From contig CM082589.2 in the NCBI GenBank assembly GCA_040954595.2, forward strand, positions 5,704,001 to 5,768,000: a stretch of 64,000 bases of DNA. The letters run 5' to 3'. Shown here one piece after another: positions 23,238 through 36,500 of this stretch (position 1 is its first letter; each line of letters begins with the position of its first letter). The translations under genes were made by a program, and so were the position numbers. Under the pieces are notes generated by a model. It searched no databases. It saw only the letters and a program-made list of their open reading frames with translations, and was not told where the DNA came from. This DNA is from Balanoglossus misakiensis (lineage: Eukaryota; Hemichordata).

Positions 23238-24566
23238 GTTAATCAGAAATGTTCATGAAAACAACGGAGCACCAAGTTTCGCAACAGGTCAGGTCCGAGA
23301 TTAGAATATTGCCACGTCGTCTGCCACATTTTGGAGAGCCAGCGTCATGCAGTCAGACCTCCTACCTCCGTGGACCGTGGAAGTCCGAGAAAGACACGAG
23401 TCCTGTTTTGAATGCACACCGAGAAAGCCTTACTTCTTGTCTCAGAATAAATGACCTTGGTCAGTTGGAAACAATGCTTGAAGCGACTGAACTTGACGGA
23501 CAATTATTTACAAGCTGATGCGTCCATTTATCATCCATATGGACACATTAGCAGACTCCCCAGAAAGGCAATGTTTTACTACTGGCGCCCTCTACAGGAC
23601 GAAACAGAAACAGTTCAGAAAATAACTCAACCAAGGTCAAAATTGGCCTATTATGCGTTATGCGAATGTTTCTTGGTGAGATATATCAAAATTACATATG
23701 TGATTATTACGTGGACTTCTATCAGTGCTCAAATCGGAAACAATCTGGTGGTTGATAATTCAGGGTTAGTTGGGGGCTCCACAGGAAGTAGAGCGCCTGA
23801 TCGATGCGTTACTCATCACTGCGTACCTGTGCCCGGTAGTAGTGTAGTTACTATTGTGCCGGCGATCTACGGTTGCACTGAGCTGATTTCACCAAATTCT
23901 ATCCAAAATGGTGAGTATAAGTATAGTCGGAAGTTAACAAATGTTGCTTCTCCCCTTGGTAAGAGGGAGAGGGCAGATGATGAGTATGATACATACATGT
24001 GTATGTTTCATAGTACTACATGTGATCGCTATGGAGTGCGATCCCTGTCACGTGTTTGTATTGTGTTGCTGCTTGCGGTGGTGATCTTAAAATGAAATTG
24101 CACTAGAAAAAAACGAGATCGGAAAGCGGGTTTGATCTGTGTCGCCACACTTCTGTCATCTGACTGCCCCGCCCCCTGCCTGCCTGGCCCGGGCGACACC
24201 CAAAGTAGGCCTTTGTTTTGGGTGACAGAGGTGTTAAGTGGTCCCACACAGCATAGACAATGGGAGTGCTAATGTCGCATAGGTCGGGGCTGTTATGAGG
24301 TCGCGTCCTCAAGAGCCTCACCATAACACTTGACCTCTCTTGATGCTGGTTGGCCAGATCGCGCCATTAATCATCGCATTATGATTATCAGTCGCCGAGA
24401 GACACACCACCACGATCAGTCTCGTATGCAAATGTGATGGAGACAAAAACCGGGCGACGGATATTGAAGTTCTCAGAAGTAAATAGCCACTCACTCCCCA
24501 GTGTTCAGCCTTGTTTTCATTTGAACAAGCCAAGTCAGTAGGCATAACGTTGCCAAGTCTTAAAGA
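23238..24566. promoter_or_regulatory. Divergent promoter region between SLC17A9 and LTV1
   Basis: The start codons of the two genes are 1.33 kb apart and point away from each other, so this interval must hold both promoters unless untranslated exons reach outside it. No TATA box is convincing. The interval also contains a 214-codon open frame (23451-24095, plus strand) described separately. Confidence 0.4.
23451..24095 (+). CDS. Unrecognised 214-codon open frame, possibly an orphan gene
   Basis: This is the longest single open frame in the window that no gene model explains. The predicted protein resembles no family I know. It ends with a hydrophobic stretch, VCIVLLLAVVILK, directly before the stop, as a tail-anchored or GPI-anchored protein might. 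It has a cysteine-containing middle region (residues about 124-149). The start context is unremarkable and no flanking exon was found. A frame of this length can arise by chance in 64 kb searched in six frames, so the coding call is weak. It could also be upstream transcribed sequence of LTV1. Confidence 0.2.
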   Translation: MTLVSWKQCLKRLNLTDNYLQADASIYHPYGHISRLPRKAMFYYWRPLQDETETVQKITQPRSKLAYYALCECFLVRYIKITYVIITWTSISAQIGNNLVVDNSGLVGGSTGSRAPDRCVTHHCVPVPGSSVVTIVPAIYGCTELISPNSIQNGEYKYSRKLTNVASPLGKRERADDEYDTYMCMFHSTTCDRYGVRSLSRVCIVLLLAVVILK

Positions 24567-27500
24567 ATGGGCTCCAACGACTCACGGCTAGAGAGTGATA
24601 CTAGCGAGACGGAAGATTCGCTGAAAAGAGAAGGGAGCTCTCCCAGATCAAATGGGATTAGTGAAAAATCCAAGCTGAAGTTTGATCAGAACGAGAATGG
24701 TAGAAAGAAAAAGGTATTTTCAGTAATTTCTGTGTTTATGTTTTTGACGGTCAATCAACGAAAGAATCGAATGTCACTATTTCATCTGTATATAGTGTAA
24801 CTGAATTCTAATAGTGTCGCAAAGTTAACCGAGTTTCCTGTCAACCAAAACCCGAAACTTCTCTAATTTTTTCTCTCTGCAAGTTAGTTTTAAAATGTCA
24901 ATTGTCATTATGTCACTTTTGACTGATAATAAGGACTCATTGATGGAATAACTTATGAGACTAAGATTAAGAATATAGTACCCGTAAGATATACATGCTA
25001 CAATGTATTGAATGTTCAATCTGTATACTTGCGTGTGCCTACATTGATGGAATACACCATCACATCAATATACGTATTAATGATAGCATGTGGTTCCAAT
25101 TCAACACCTTAATTGAATTCCAGAATGCAATTTGATCGCTGAAGAGTGTGATGTTGAATGCATATAATATATATACAAGACATCGTCAAACTTTTACTTA
25201 TAGACTGGGTCTATAGACTATATTAACATTGATTAAGTTCTCTTGTTACTGTCAAAACTGATTGACATTACTTTATTGACGACAAAAAGTGTGAAAATTT
25301 AGTAAATACTGCAGTTTGAGGTAAACTGTTACCTTGCAGATGCCAAAACAGTGTTGCGACAACATATTCCTACCAGACTAATGCAAGTGCCTTTGTTGAT
25401 GAGCAGTGGAGCATAAAAGCAACTTTTCCTGAAGAAAGTGATGTCATCGTAGCTGCATAATGAGTTCTTAGTAGAGTTTGTCCGTTGTTGTTGATTATAA
25501 AATTCATGAGGATCGATACATGTATGGAAATTTGAGCAATTGTTACAGTACTGACCTTGGCCATGGCCTATCTATAGTACACGCACGTCCAAGGTAAAGC
25601 ACCGCCAATGTACCGATATTCCCTCGAGGCCATAAATCGGGCTTTTGAGTAAAAAAGCTTGATCTGATCACTTAACCTCTGACCCATTCCTTTATTTTGA
25701 AACTAATCCGGTAGGCGAAGGGCATCTCTGTTATTAAACCACGCGTGTGACCACAGCTGATCGAAACTTTATCGTGATGTTTAATAACTGAGCTGACCTG
25801 AATGACCCAACTCAAGAAAATCAAATTTTGTAGGCAAAGCCAGTCAACTTAACCCGAAAAGTTGTCAAATCTCAAGGAAAATACACCAAGATTTTAATAT
25901 GAATTTTTCTTATGATATCATGCATAATTAAAGGAGCATTGGTAAAAATGATATAATTTACACATCAGAGACAGATGAAGATCCCCACATGTTATATTAT
26001 TTTTAGCAAGCCGCATATTTGACCTTTCCATACTGCTATGCACATACTTTGTGCCAGAAATAACTATCAATTAACCTTGGAGATCATTTTTAAGAATCCA
26101 TATATTACGCTTGTGGGTAAAATAGAAAGCCTAGTCACCATATGGATTTTCCAAAATAGTATCTGAGTAATACACCAAAATGACAAATTAAAAGAAATGA
26201 CAATATTTTCAGTTTTACGTTTTCTTAAAACAGGATTTAAATTAATGACACCCTGATTCATTGCAAATGCTTTGTCTTCTTCCACGACCTGACCTTCTGT
26301 TCGTTCATTCATTCATTCGTTCGTTCGTTCGTTCGTTCGTTCGTTCGTTCAATCATTCAGTCATTCATTCATTCATTCATTCATTCATTCACTTTTTTCG
26401 TTCTTTGTTTTTCTTATTCCAGCCTGGGAAAAAGTCCAAGAAGTTCATCGACAAAAAGACAGCTGCCAATTTTCAAGTTGTTCACCGAAGTCAGAGAGAT
26501 CCATTGCAGGCAGACGATGAAAGCTCACAACATGTGTTACGATCACTTGACCCCACAGAGGAGGTGAGTAAATTTAAAAGTTTATATCTTAAGACTTATG
26601 TGGCGGACTTTCATATACTGCAGCAGTATATGAAAGTGGGCAACATAAGTCTTTGTGCCATGTATGCCAATTGTTCTGAAGAGTTTGTCTGCTGTACAGA
26701 AGTGAATGATTTTGTAAAAGTAGATGGGTCACTCCCATGACTGACAATGAATAGACAGCTCTATTGAATAAACCCATGGATTGTCTCCTTTCAGGATATA
26801 TCCATTGAACCTGAAACAGTACTTGACATTCAAGGGACAGGGTCGCATTGTTCAAATCAGCCCTACCTACCAGCAACTTTTTCTCATTATTTACAAACTT
26901 TTGATAAAGCGTTTATTACAACCAAATATTTGTGTGATAACCAGCAATTGAACACATGTCAATGAGGAGAACATTCTATTACTCTTAGATCATGTTCAGT
27001 TCACCAAAATAATGCATCTCAACCCCCTTTAACAGATCCAGTTTTCTAGTTCATGGTCAATGATCAGATACAGGGAATGGAGTAGTGGAGACACATTTAT
27101 AGTTTACTTGTCAGTGTAAAACCTTCACATATTCAACAGGGGACAAGAGTCTCATACTCTACCCACACTACAAGAAATTCTCAAGGCTAAGTGACAATTA
27201 TTGTCAACTAATGAGGCGTAATTGGACAGCTTAGAGGCAACCAAGAAGCCATGAATAATTCCCCTGCTTAATAAGTCACAAGGATTCTTCGGAGGGGGGG
27301 GGGGGGGGTTCTTAAAAACCTTGAAAGTTGTCAACATACGTCACAAGACAAGACAGATGTTTGAGCGATAAATGCACATAACAGGTACAAGGAATTTGAC
27401 CTTATGCCATTGTTACCTGGGTTGGGTCACCTTGGCTTGTTTGAAGTCACGCCGTGGTAACCTTTCCACCCCCACATTCTTTTGTGTCGGTCCGTGCACT

Positions 27501-30500
27501 TTTTTTTGAAATAAAAAGGTTGGCCCAAAATGTTGTAGCGCTTAAAAATGCAGTCATAGGATTCCCCTGAATGGTAGCCAAGCAAAAAATGTTAAAATCA
27601 AATATAGTTATTTTTTGTGTACTTTTACTGAGACTGTCAAACACTGAATTAATTCACTCGGAAAGGTTTGTCAATAATATTGACATTGAACTTCTACAGT
27701 GTCACTTCCAGCCGGTAAAGGTCACTGTCAACAGGAAGAAGTGAAAATGACGGTCTGTAACTTTCACTGCATGAGGTTATTCTCGCCATCAGATACAGCT
27801 GGGTGATTATTTTGTGAAAATTGAACATTTGTCCTTAAAATGAACTGTATACACTGTCCATTTCTATTATTATCTTTTGATGGAATATCCTTGACCAGTT
27901 CATGCCTGTATGAAAAAAAAATGAAACGTGCGTCGCGCTGTAAATTTACCTTGAAATATATAATTTTCTGAAAGGGAGTCAGGAATTCTAACCGACAGTT
28001 TTTCTGTGACAGTGGATAATTTTGATCTGAAATTTCATCTGAAGGACAGATATGATTAATTTTGGTATAAATTCAGAGGGGAAAAGGGTGATGGCCTTGT
28101 CAAATAATCAATAATTAATAACAGATTTCCATTTAATTGAACCGTTCCGCATATCCTGCAAATTTCCAGACAGAATGTGTTACCAAGAGAAATTTGTGGT
28201 CCAATGATGTAGTGTTTTTGTACTGTCGGGGGTGGGGGGGGGGAGTGAACGTTTGACGCATCATGGTTGTCAAGGCACAAATCTCGTCACATAAACTGTT
28301 CTCCAAGCAGAAACAAATAACAGAAGTATGTTGATTGGGTACCTGGACTGTTGGATCTTGATTCAGTCGAGCCAACACACACCGGTTTGTGTGTTTTTCT
28401 GTTACTGTCAAAAGTGAGGATTTTATTGAGCAATAAATTAGAAATAATGTGACTTTAATGGCATATATTTTATTGTAGTGAGCAAGTTATGACGGTCGTA
28501 CAACTGTACAATGGTACAGACTTACAGGTCTTATGTACATGGCTGCCCATGGAAGTTTATACATCGATATGAAATCCATACATTCTCAAAATGGCAGAAT
28601 GTTGAATTCCATGGAAAGATATAAACTTTTGATCTTTGGAACTCACTGCCTTTGTAATGTATTTTACGAGTCTGTGACTGTATGAATGTAGAATCAAATA
28701 AATGTGATTTACAATGTATGTTTTGTTATTAAAAGCAGAGATTGCTAACAATTGTTGGATGATACTCTGCAAGTACATACTTCATCGCAGGTGTTGAACT
28801 GTTTGTTTCAAGCTCCATGCTCGCAACTAAACTAGAAAACACTATGATTAAGACATACATGTAAGCTGGCACACATACTGGTAGTAGCTGCCTGAACATT
28901 CAAGACTCGACGAGCAACAAGAAAAGAGATCAACGCATACAGAGGGGTAGCTAGAGCTATTCATTCAGGAATAATGGACGCTTTTCAAAATAAACAGCCA
29001 CTGACCCGATGAGTGGAATCCACGAAAACGAGGGGCAAAAACTTGTGAAACCCCTCAGGGTGTTGCTTTTGTCTAAGTGGCAGACTATACACACTCATTG
29101 TTGGAAGAAAAATTCGGTCAGCTGAGTGCTGTTAGGGGGGGGGGGAGAATGACGACTGTCTTGTACAATGCTAGTATCTCATTCTGCGCGGTGCTATTCA
29201 GTCCTGGTTGGGCCTTGACATCCCTTTGAGTGGAAAGATCGCACCACATTCTTTTTCTATCACATCATTCACCCTCTCTTTCTGTAAAAGTCGGTGTGGA
29301 GGCCGTCAATACATTGAGATGAATTACACTCCATTTGTCTGTGGCATACGTATACACACTAATGGAAATTGTGATTTGAAATGCCCCGTAATTGTCACTT
29401 CAGAAAACTGCTTTCAGGTACGCGTAATCTTCTCGCAGTGATGTAATCACTTTCACGAACTGACAGAAAGTCATGCCAATTTGCAGGATGAAAGTGGTGA
29501 TTTTGCAACCAAGGATTTAATTCCCATGTCTGGGTTAGGAAAATTCATCATAGTGAAATAGAAAAAAACAACACGAAAATAGATTGCACATTTGCAGGCA
29601 GTAAAACCACCAGAAATTTCTACATTTACTTCTAAATGTAATTTCAGAAATGTTATGGATGAGCACTTTAGTCTCAAATACATGCACCTGGATGGACATT
29701 GAATATATTTTTCAATGTCTGGCAGATAAATACTGTACGATAGACAAAGCTTCTATTTATACACTGTGTACTGAATTATCGCCATACGTTGTACATTGCC
29801 TGATATGTACATATGTAAAACACCTGTTGACAATGACCGCTGCAATGTCGGTGTCAATGTGAACCGTACAAGGTTTGTTCTCACAGGTACGCACATCTGT
29901 TGTGCTCCTGTTTGAAGAGATTTGACACAAGCATAGGCCAGTGTGCAAAACATGTTCCACTAGCTAAATCGCCCTGAGTTTGCTAGACCTTGAGATTGAG
30001 GTCTGTTTTTGTGGTAAACATCCCATTTCTGCATCATTTGAGATAACCGTGTGTGCGTGCTAGGCATCGTTCAAGAGAATTCAGCTGTGAACACTACAGA
30101 ACAGGATGTGAGTTAACTGTTCATCTCTGTAAGCCGATACCCGGGACCTTTAAAAACAATTGTACTGCACATTTACAATAACCAGTCAGTCAGTGACTTC
30201 CTGCGAACTATAGTAAGGTTTTGAAAAGTTTGCAGAGGTCTGTATCCTCAAAATACAACCAGATATTTTATGTAATTATAGAAAAAAATTGCAATAATTG
30301 GCTTTTCAGTAATTTTTTTGCCTCAATGAAATATAAGGACTTGTTTCCTTTAAAAATTGTTAAAAAGATGAAACATACATATGACATCATTGTACCCATA
30401 GATACTTCTAACAAAAAAGAACATAATTATTACAAAGGTTTATATGTGAAAGGCTGAGAATAAAATGGTGTTTCGAAACCAAATATTTGTGAGCTGATAT

Positions 30501-33500
30501 ATGTCGCCTTAGTAGTGGTATCCTTGTCGTTTTAGGGTAATTTATGGCTGGGAAATTAATTTGTCAAACGAGAGAGAAACAGAAACTGTCATAAAATACA
30601 CATTGTGGTTTTTGCTGGCAGCTGTATTAGACTAATTAAATTAGAAACTGTCAGATATAGTTACGTGTTTTAGTTTATTACTCTGTAACTTATAAGCTAG
30701 ATTCTGTGACATGTATCACAATCCCCTCACGGGCTACTCAAAAAATTACCTTCTGAAAACCCTAACTCGGCTATAGACAAAGATATGAAAAAACATCCTG
30801 GTATAATTAAATATATGTTGCTTAATTAACTCCTGTTAATTAAGTTGTCCATTCAGATGAATTTAATGTCCATTTCAATCAAAGCAATTGGACAAACCCA
30901 GACTAGCTGTCCAGTTATTAAAAAAATAAATCAATTTCTTATCCTCAATATCGCAATAATATCATTCAGCAAGGTAATTTTCTCGAGACAGTTTCCTTCA
31001 AACCTTCATTAAAACCGTCAGAGCTAAATTTATCCTCTGAAAGACATCAGCGCCTAAAGCTTGAAGAGATTTTGTCGACCGCTGTCAGGAAATGGATGGA
31101 AAGTCGGGAGACACGAAGCCTCAAAGGAGAAAATAATTACTGGATGTCGGAGCAGGTGATAGGAAATTACGCATTAGAGTCAAAATCTCAAATCTTAGCG
31201 CTGGATATGACACTAAAATGGTTCAGAGGGGAAAACGATAATCACGTAATTACCAATGCAAAGTGTATATTCAGATGTGCATGGATTTGATAAGTTTAAT
31301 TCTTTGGTCCTGGCGGCTTGGAGGAAAACTTCTAAATGACATCATAGGTCACCAGGAGCTCAGGATGTAAAGAGTTAAGCTACTGTTTTTTTTTTTCATG
31401 TTGCTGTCTTTACAAGAAATGTGATGAATCTCTGAATCTGCTGGCTAGTGCATACATGTATATGCTGTCTGTACCAAGTTGTTTTTCTCAAGTTCTTGTG
31501 ACCGGTTGTACTTAATGGTCAATATGATAAATGGCCTCGATGGCTATTTATATTCAGAAAACAGTGGATTACACATGTTTGTATCTAAAAAATGCGACCC
31601 ATTCTGCATGGGAATGATTGCATTCAAATCTGAACGTGTGGGTATGTTCGTCTGAAGTTGTCAGGCCGTGGACCAGTGGTGATAAATGATACATGGACCG
31701 ATAACCGGTGACCTCTGAACTCTTCAGGGATAGGTCAGAAGGTGAAACACGTTTGACTGAACTCTGCATCCCGGCATCTCTGATCAATTTGTTTACTCAC
31801 TTATCAGACTGACTTAGGGTTAGCCCAGGGCTGATCCAGTCAGAAACTCAGTTCTGGTATCGATCTGTTCTGAACATAATTGGGGCTTCCCAGCGGGAAA
31901 CTATATACTGTCTCTCTTGATTTTTAGCCAAGTTTGGGTTTTCATGTGTCATAAATTAATGAAGGATAATAAAATATTGGATTTGCTTCATTATTTCCGT
32001 TTGGCATCTTATTTCCTGTTTCTAGTGTTGATATTCCCCAAGAAGAAGACACGGACAGTACTGTGTCTAAAAAATTAGAGGTTGGGGCATCCACAATACC
32101 AAGACTATATCTTTCAAAAGCAATATTCAAATTTACTAACAGATTGACAGAGAGAGCCTCAGAGCAAATGGCTGTGAGAAAGTCTGAGCTGCCATAAAAC
32201 ATGTAAATCCTAACAAAAAAGATTTCGGTGTTGTATGTCTTATCTGTATCTTCAAACGTGTTTTTGTGAGATGTGGGCTTTGGGAGGAGTTCACTGAACT
32301 GACATGCACTCTCTGCTGATGGAAAAATAAAACCTTGAAAAAGCAGTCATCATTATCAACAGTTGTCAATCTTCCTGATTGTCGCTCGGTGATCGAGGAT
32401 GCAAATTGCGTACATAGACACGCTTTCTTCTATTGTGTAGTGTCCCCCCCCCCTCGTTGTCATTGGCAACTCCTCACAGGGACGTGTGATGCAGAATGAT
32501 ACGTGATCGATCGCCGCGTTCTGCGCACAGGCAAAATTTCACTGAGGAAGCAGATGTTGTTCCCTCCAATGAGCTGCTTTTACCTTGGTGATAATAGAGG
32601 CTACGAGCTCTAAAGGTTGCGGTGCCCTTGAAAAGAAAATCGTGCATCAATTTTCAAGTTTTGAGCTGAGACATTCTACATACAGGTGGCAATTCACAGT
32701 TTCGAAGGCTGTCAGCTCATTACAGTTGTGTGTGCAATGCCAATTGCTGAGCACAAGGCCTGTTAAGAACCACCTGAAGTTTTCCTTTCCCTTTTCCAAC
32801 TTCTTTTATACGAGGCCAAGAGATCTTGAAATCGGGCATCAAGAAATTCAGTAGATGTAGACGCCACACAATTCTTCATATGGAAATCTTCAAAGATCTT
32901 AACACTGTATTATTGCAGTGTGTTTTCATTGAAATTTTCCCCCCAAGGTACATGTACGTGCTTCTCACCTACACAATGAATATTTTATGTTTTTCATCAC
33001 GATTATTAAGGAGGAGATGACAAGGACATTCATCTGATCTGTCACGTTTTGATCTACCACTAGTCAGATGCTCTTCAAGCTGTGAGCATTGGACTAATCA
33101 GCCATCGTCAAATCTCAATTCCATCTTCCGCCATCGCACACACATTGATTTAAATTAGATCGGAGAAATATCTGACAGCACCAATTTGTACCAAACTGAA
33201 GTTGTAAATGGTCATTTTCTACATACACCCCCCACCAGCTCTTGTATTGACGTTAGTGAAATATCCAAACAGAAAAAAAAATCGATCTATCACTTATGAG
33301 AATCCAATTCTCATTATACCCTGGGAAGGGATTTTATTCAATTCTGGTAGTGAAGCGTTGTGTCATTATTTTGAGTTTAATTCCTTTCCTGAGGCGATTC
33401 CTGAACAGATGTTTGCATTTGTTTCTGTTTACAGTAAACGCGGCTAATCTCATCTCAATAGCAGGACCGTGGAACCATTTCTCATAACGCGTTCCGTGCG

Positions 33501-36500
33501 ATCACCGCAAATGATGAAATGAATAGTTGTTGACGCAGATTGCATTGTGTCTCGGCCGAGTGATTTATCAAAATATGCAGCGGCGCGGGAGAATGGATGT
33601 GTGTGATATTTTGTGATTGGGGTCGGCTAATAAATAAAGCTTTAGTGTTAAAGCGCGTAGCTCGTCTCACGCGCATGCGCGTAACTTCCCAGCAAATTTT
33701 CCGATCGATGCATTCAAATAGTGCCTTCGCTTCCTTCCATATTTCATTCGCACCGTATAAGTAGATTCTGGTTTTGTCCCTCCTTTTCACCCAAGCTGGT
33801 GTCTTTTCCCGATCTCCGACACAGATTATGGTCGCCGCCATCTTGTGTGAGCACTGCCTTATGGGATTGACTGTTCACTAAACGTCTGTAACCAGTGGCT
33901 ACAGTTGGAACATGCGTGTGAGACGAGCTATGCGCTTTAAGCCTGGGTGAAGTTTGTGTGAAATTTTTCCTTGTGTGTTATTTCAACTGCATTCCCAGTG
34001 AAATTTCAAAGTTATCAGTTGATGCAAAACAGAATTTCCATACATTGGCCTCCTGCGACACCGTCACAAGTTGTAAATCCCAATGAGGCTGTCATCAAAC
34101 CGGCAAACACTTCAGATTGTGATACAAAAGCATTTCACACTGATAGCAACTGACGTCATGTAATTTCTCCAGAGTATCAGATGTCAGCAGTGTGTGTGTG
34201 TCTGAAGATAATTCTGAATTGCAATGTTTTGGTCAATTTTGCTAATTGAAAAGGAACAAACTAAGGGAAGAACCATTTGATTTCTTGGGGGGTGGTGGAT
34301 TTTTGGGGAAAATGCAGTTGACAGGCAGAATAAAAACACTGAAAAAATTCAAAAGTTACAGTCCATGATGCTTTAAATCTTTCATTGAATGGGATGGAGA
34401 CCGACGGCATACAAGTTGCATGTGAATATCAACAAAATACTTCTTCTGATGCAAGTCACGGATACAGTTCACATCTTCAGCCCCGAAGTTACTCTGTTAC
34501 CATGGAAATGATAACTCGGGGTCGGAGTGTTAAACAAATGTGATTTCAAGCCAGACGGGAAGCATTATAGGATTTTTATCAATAATTACGCTGTCTGCAA
34601 CTGAAGTGAACTCAGTGGGTCTATTAACACAGTGTTCGTGCACAATTAGGGGAGATGGGAGCAATTTGCAGAAACCAAGCAAAATGACAAGTATTGCAAA
34701 AAAAAAATTCAGGAAAATGGCATTAACAGAATGACTTTGATGTGTAGTTCAATGTGAAGAAGGGACATTGGGGTGACTTTGTACGTATGCATCCATAAAT
34801 GCCATTGGAATTTCTAATAATAGCAGCAGGACTATGAAAATTGAATTGTAAGTGTATAGTAAATATTGACTGCCATAAAGGAAATTGAAGTTTCATTTCT
34901 GCTGTGTTTAAAGATTAAGTTTGCCAACAAGTGAAATTACTTGTAATACCGCAGTACATTAACAATTTGTTTCGTTTTGTTTTTCGATTTTTTTTCATAG
35001 GAAAAGCGAAAACGCAAAGAAGAACAGAGACAATTCGGGGTCTACTACGAAGACGACTACAATTATTTACAGCATTTAAAAGAAACAAAACAAGAAAATG
35101 TTCTTGTGTCGACAGAGAAGCCAAAAGTTCCTCCCAGACCAAGCCGGGTAAGTCTAACTCTGTCATCCCTTTGTCTGTATGTATCTCTCTTTTGACCATC
35201 GTGTCAGATACATCTGTTATGTTTCAACTACTTGTGCCAATACTGGATAATTTGAGTCTTTGATAACTGTAGTAGATGTGTGAAAATTGAAACTTGTATG
35301 TTTGACCTTATGACCTCTCAACACTGGTCATTGCCCCTCACCACTGTCCATGATTATAGTCCTGTGTCAGCGTCGGTCGTCCCTAACATGAATTGGATGA
35401 TGAATATTTTCCCCCTTCTTCCGAAACCTCGCAAGATAAAAGAATCACAACTTCAACATTTTTAAACAAAAAAAGTTCTGTATTTACCATTCTTTGATTG
35501 TTTGTGAAAGCTATCTGTTTCCTGTTCACAACCAAACTTGTGGCCGGCTGTGTCGTACTTTCGTAGCCTTTGAGCCGATGGAGGAAACGGGATATGAGTT
35601 GAAGTTTATCGCAGCTTGACATTAAAGCTGACGCAGGTCTATGAAATTTCAGACGGCAGGCATGATGTACAAACATGTATCGTTTTCCAGTACTGAGATC
35701 ATTTTATAGCGATATGTTGTCATATTGCAACATGATGATTCATGTAAAGAAGAATATACTCTGTATTCCCCGGCAGGATTTAAATTCAGTTCCTGTAGAA
35801 AATGAGAACTTATCTGTCGGAAAACATTATCTAGCTTTAATGCAGAGCTGCCCGTTTTACAGATTTCACAAAAGGTTTTGTAAGCAAGACTCTTGAGAAA
35901 TTACTCGGCATAGACAGTATTCTTGGCTGTCGCGAATAACTAGTGTATGTACCGGTACATCCACATCGAACAGTTTGATTAGCGCTTGGCAGTTTTTTTG
36001 TCCCAGGCACCCGTGGCAGATTGGCAGCTCCTATTGACGTGATGGAGAGCATCCACTCACACATTCAGGGCACTTGCAGTACATGCCACAACACAACAAC
36101 ACACTAAATCAGACTTTAATCAGCATGGCTTCCACTATAAGCACCCTCGCCTGTCAGTTGGGAATAATTACTAACCTGGTATTTCAGTTTGATACCTCTT
36201 TAGAATGATTGATTCAGCGCCCAGAGCTTCAACGAGGGTTGATTGGTGTCGAGTCACTGATTTCACACAAGTATTTCGGACTTTGCTGATACTAATGTTT
36301 TTAAGCCAGGGAGGGCTCTCTAAAATACCTTCCACATTGTTTTTTTTAAATTCCCTTGCGCAATATCAAACTAAGCATTCCTAGTTTTGTAGAAAATATA
36401 ATCATGTCAGAACTGAGCATTGCTTAACTGGGGATATTTGGCACTGTTTAAGTTTACCTATATGTATGATTGATTGCTATGATTTTACAACTTTAGTTGA

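Larger units (their letters stand above)
26564..35000. other. 8.4 kb LTV1 intron 2, no nested gene seen
   Basis: The intron separates the conserved HRSQRDPL exon from the YYEDDYNYLQHL exon. LTV1 proteins run directly from one block to the next, so no coding exon is missing. I saw only short open frames. It contains a palindrome (26591-26653), G runs (about 27294-27309, 28229-28242 and 29135-29146), and a TTAA-flanked element (33652-33936). Confidence 0.6.

Noticed and set aside
24029-24545. Minus-strand frames upstream of SLC17A9 considered as its first exon
   Set aside because: The short exon at 23200-23237 supplies an ATG, a donor and exactly the phase that exon 2 needs.
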